Source: Treponema sp. (GTDB taxonomy: Bacteria > Spirochaetota > Spirochaetia > Treponematales > Breznakiellaceae). Taken from it: a stretch of 6,886 nt of DNA. Of this stretch, positions 5,719-6,886 are shown in pieces. Each line of letters starts with the position of its first letter. Position 1 is the first letter of the stretch. The stretch covers positions 1 to 6,886 of the forward strand of contig JAIRUY010000041.1 of the NCBI GenBank assembly GCA_031254175.1, given 5' to 3'. A program made the position numbers and the translations under genes. Under the pieces are notes generated by a model. That model saw only the letters and a program-made list of their open reading frames with translations, was not told the origin of the DNA and searched no databases.

Positions 5719-6777
5719 TCAGAGCAACTCTAGTGCTTTTTCAAGTTGTTCTCTTGGGTTTCCTTTTCTTGAAATGGTTTTTGCCGCGGCAATTATGTTG
5801 TTAAGTTTCCGCCCCGAACGTTCATATAAATCAACAAAAAAATTATCTTCCGTATAATAAAGTCTGAAAAGTTCAAGGTAGGCGTTGTTGATTGGCAGTT
5901 GTGAAAAATAACGGTAATTGCCCCCTGAAAAACGGCTTTCATATTCAGAGTCAAAACGCTCTTTTGCGGCATTGATGATTTGTTCCTTTTCTGATAATTT
6001 TTCTTCCCTGCTTAAATTGACATTTGCATAAAGAATATCAAGCTCAGCTATTAATTCCTGAACAAAAGACACAAAGCTGCCGCTGTCTTTTTTCGCCGTA
6101 AGTATTGTGCGGTATTCTTCAGAATCAATTCCGTAACGTGTTTCAATAAACAGCCGGGCGCCTTCGCTTCCGATAAATTCTGCCAGTTCTTCGTTAAATT
6201 TTACCTGCCCTTTAATAAACACAGTAGAATGTACCAGTTCATGAATGATGAGATCGGCAAGCCTTGCCGGAGAATAATTCCGCATATATGAATATAACGG
6301 ATCGCGGAACCAGCCGAGAGTGCTGAATCCGTCAACATTTCGTATCCATACGTCAAGATCCCTTTTTTCCAGCTTTTCCCGTTCTTTGCGGGCGTCTTCA
6401 ATGTCAAAGAATCCCTTGTAGGGCATTCTGCCGACAACCGGAAAATTCCATTCATGACGCCTGAACGAGTCCCTTGATGATGCTGATACGACAGATGCCA
6501 GATAATTGCGGTCAATCATGACATAAGTGGTGTAATTTTTGCTTTCTGTCAAACCCAGTTCTTCTATCGCAAACATCCGGATATCTGTTACCAGACGGAT
6601 AAAATCATCACCAGCCTGTTCTGAAGAGACAAGTTCCAAAGGGACAGCCCTGCCAAGGTAGCCAAGCATTGTTACGCCCTGCTTAACGGTGTAGCATCCT
6701 GTGAATATGACGCAGACGGCTAAAATTGACACTATAGTTAATATTACCGGTAAATGATAAAACTTCATGTTATTCAT
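5719..6777 (-). CDS. Lipoprotein zinc peptidase, putative aminopeptidase family (PF10023 type)
   Basis: The 352-residue protein has a lipoprotein signal peptide ending IFTGC (Cys28), followed by YTVKQGVTMLGYLGRAVPL. This matches the family N-terminus, a Cys followed by a YY-x-Q-A-x-G-like helix. The diagnostic block runs from about 155 to 206: GWFRDPLYSYM, then LADLIIHELVHSTVFIKG with the HExxH zinc motif (His179, Glu180, His183), then KFNEELAEFIGSEGARLF. Glu197 in NEELAEF is the likely third zinc ligand (Glu200 is the alternative), as in gluzincins. All catalytic residues are present. The family is annotated as a predicted aminopeptidase from sequence; a confirmed substrate is not known to me. 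The C-terminal part (about 235-352) is charged and helical. The ATG at 6777 is preferred over the one at 6768 because AAGGAA lies 11 nt upstream. The gene is convergent with the cell-wall operon. Confidence 0.9.
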   Translation of the reverse strand: MNNMKFYHLPVILTIVSILAVCVIFTGCYTVKQGVTMLGYLGRAVPLELVSSEQAGDDFIRLVTDIRMFAIEELGLTESKNYTTYVMIDRNYLASVVSASSRDSFRRHEWNFPVVGRMPYKGFFDIEDARKEREKLEKRDLDVWIRNVDGFSTLGWFRDPLYSYMRNYSPARLADLIIHELVHSTVFIKGQVKFNEELAEFIGSEGARLFIETRYGIDSEEYRTILTAKKDSGSFVSFVQELIAELDILYANVNLSREEKLSEKEQIINAAKERFDSEYESRFSGGNYRYFSQLPINNAYLELFRLYYTEDNFFVDLYERSGRKLNNIIAAAKTISRKGNPREQLEKALELL

Positions 6778-6844
6778 TATACCGTATTTCCTTTTTTATC
6801 GTGAAGCAATTCGTTCTATTGACTTTTGCATATTCACGGTATAA
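6777..6844. repeat. Spaced 9-bp inverted repeat in the right divergent region
   Basis: TTATACCGT (6777-6785) and ACGGTATAA (6836-6844) are perfect reverse complements 50 nt apart. One arm touches the zinc-peptidase start codon; the other overlaps the -10 of the plus-strand candidate promoter. The arrangement would suit one regulator binding two sites across a divergent promoter region. At 9 bp in AT-rich DNA, chance remains possible. Confidence 0.35.
6788..6793 (-). promoter_or_regulatory. Ribosome binding site of the zinc peptidase gene
   Basis: Read on the minus strand this is AAGGAA, with its core 11 nt before the ATG at 6777. The spacing is somewhat long. It still favours this ATG over the second in-frame ATG at 6768, which would be about 20 nt away. 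Confidence 0.55.
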
Positions 6845-6847
6845 ATT
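6819..6847 (+). promoter_or_regulatory. Possible plus-strand promoter for a gene beyond the window
   Basis: TTGACT (6819-6824) with a 17-nt spacer precedes TAAATT (6842-6847), the same -10 hexamer and spacing as the promoter at 1589. Read with a 15-nt spacer the -10 would instead be TATAAA (6840-6845). It points out of the window, so a divergent plus-strand gene is likely just beyond 6886, but no start codon can be assigned here. Confidence 0.45.
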
Positions 6848-6886
6848 ATCATATATGTTATTTAGTTTTGGCTATGTATCAGAACA

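Overview
The window reads as a chromosomal cell-envelope locus from a diderm bacterium. It is probably a spirochaete of the Treponema type. That placement is an inference from three things: moderate-to-low GC, lipoprotein signal sequences with Phe at position -3 of the lipobox (permitted in spirochaetes), and the mix of gene families. No rRNA or other marker gene is present to prove it. I see no mobile element, tRNA, rRNA or CRISPR array.

Layout: (1) 79-1446, minus strand: a membrane-anchored TPR protein whose C-terminus looks like a catalytically dead Mrr/restriction-endonuclease-like domain. (2) 1447-1667: a divergent regulatory region with a good plus-strand promoter, a weaker minus-strand -10 and two inverted repeats. 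(3) 1668-5682, plus strand: four closely packed genes. They are a single-pass membrane protein with a cytoplasmic Hsp70-type substrate-binding domain and a periplasmic LysM domain; an Slt-type lytic transglycosylase (TTG start, 4-nt overlap); a small DUF4878-like lipoprotein after a 48-nt gap; and a YiiX/YebB-like permuted NlpC/P60 hydrolase (ATGA overlap). (4) 5719-6777, minus strand: a lipoprotein zinc peptidase of the 'putative aminopeptidase' family (PF10023 type), convergent with the operon. (5) 6778-6886: a second divergent intergenic region with a possible plus-strand promoter for a gene beyond the window.

Working together: the plus-strand genes give a coherent peptidoglycan-facing set: a LysM wall-binding anchor, a lytic transglycosylase, an NlpC/P60-fold hydrolase and a lipoprotein. 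The striking point is that the LysM protein carries, on the cytoplasmic side, what looks like the beta-sandwich substrate-binding domain of DnaK without the ATPase or the lid. The divergent neighbour places TPR repeats and a degenerate nuclease-fold domain in the same compartment. My inference is a trans-envelope assembly linking cytoplasmic peptide or protein binding to cell-wall attachment and remodelling. The domain calls rest on reading the sequence by eye; the functional link is a hypothesis.
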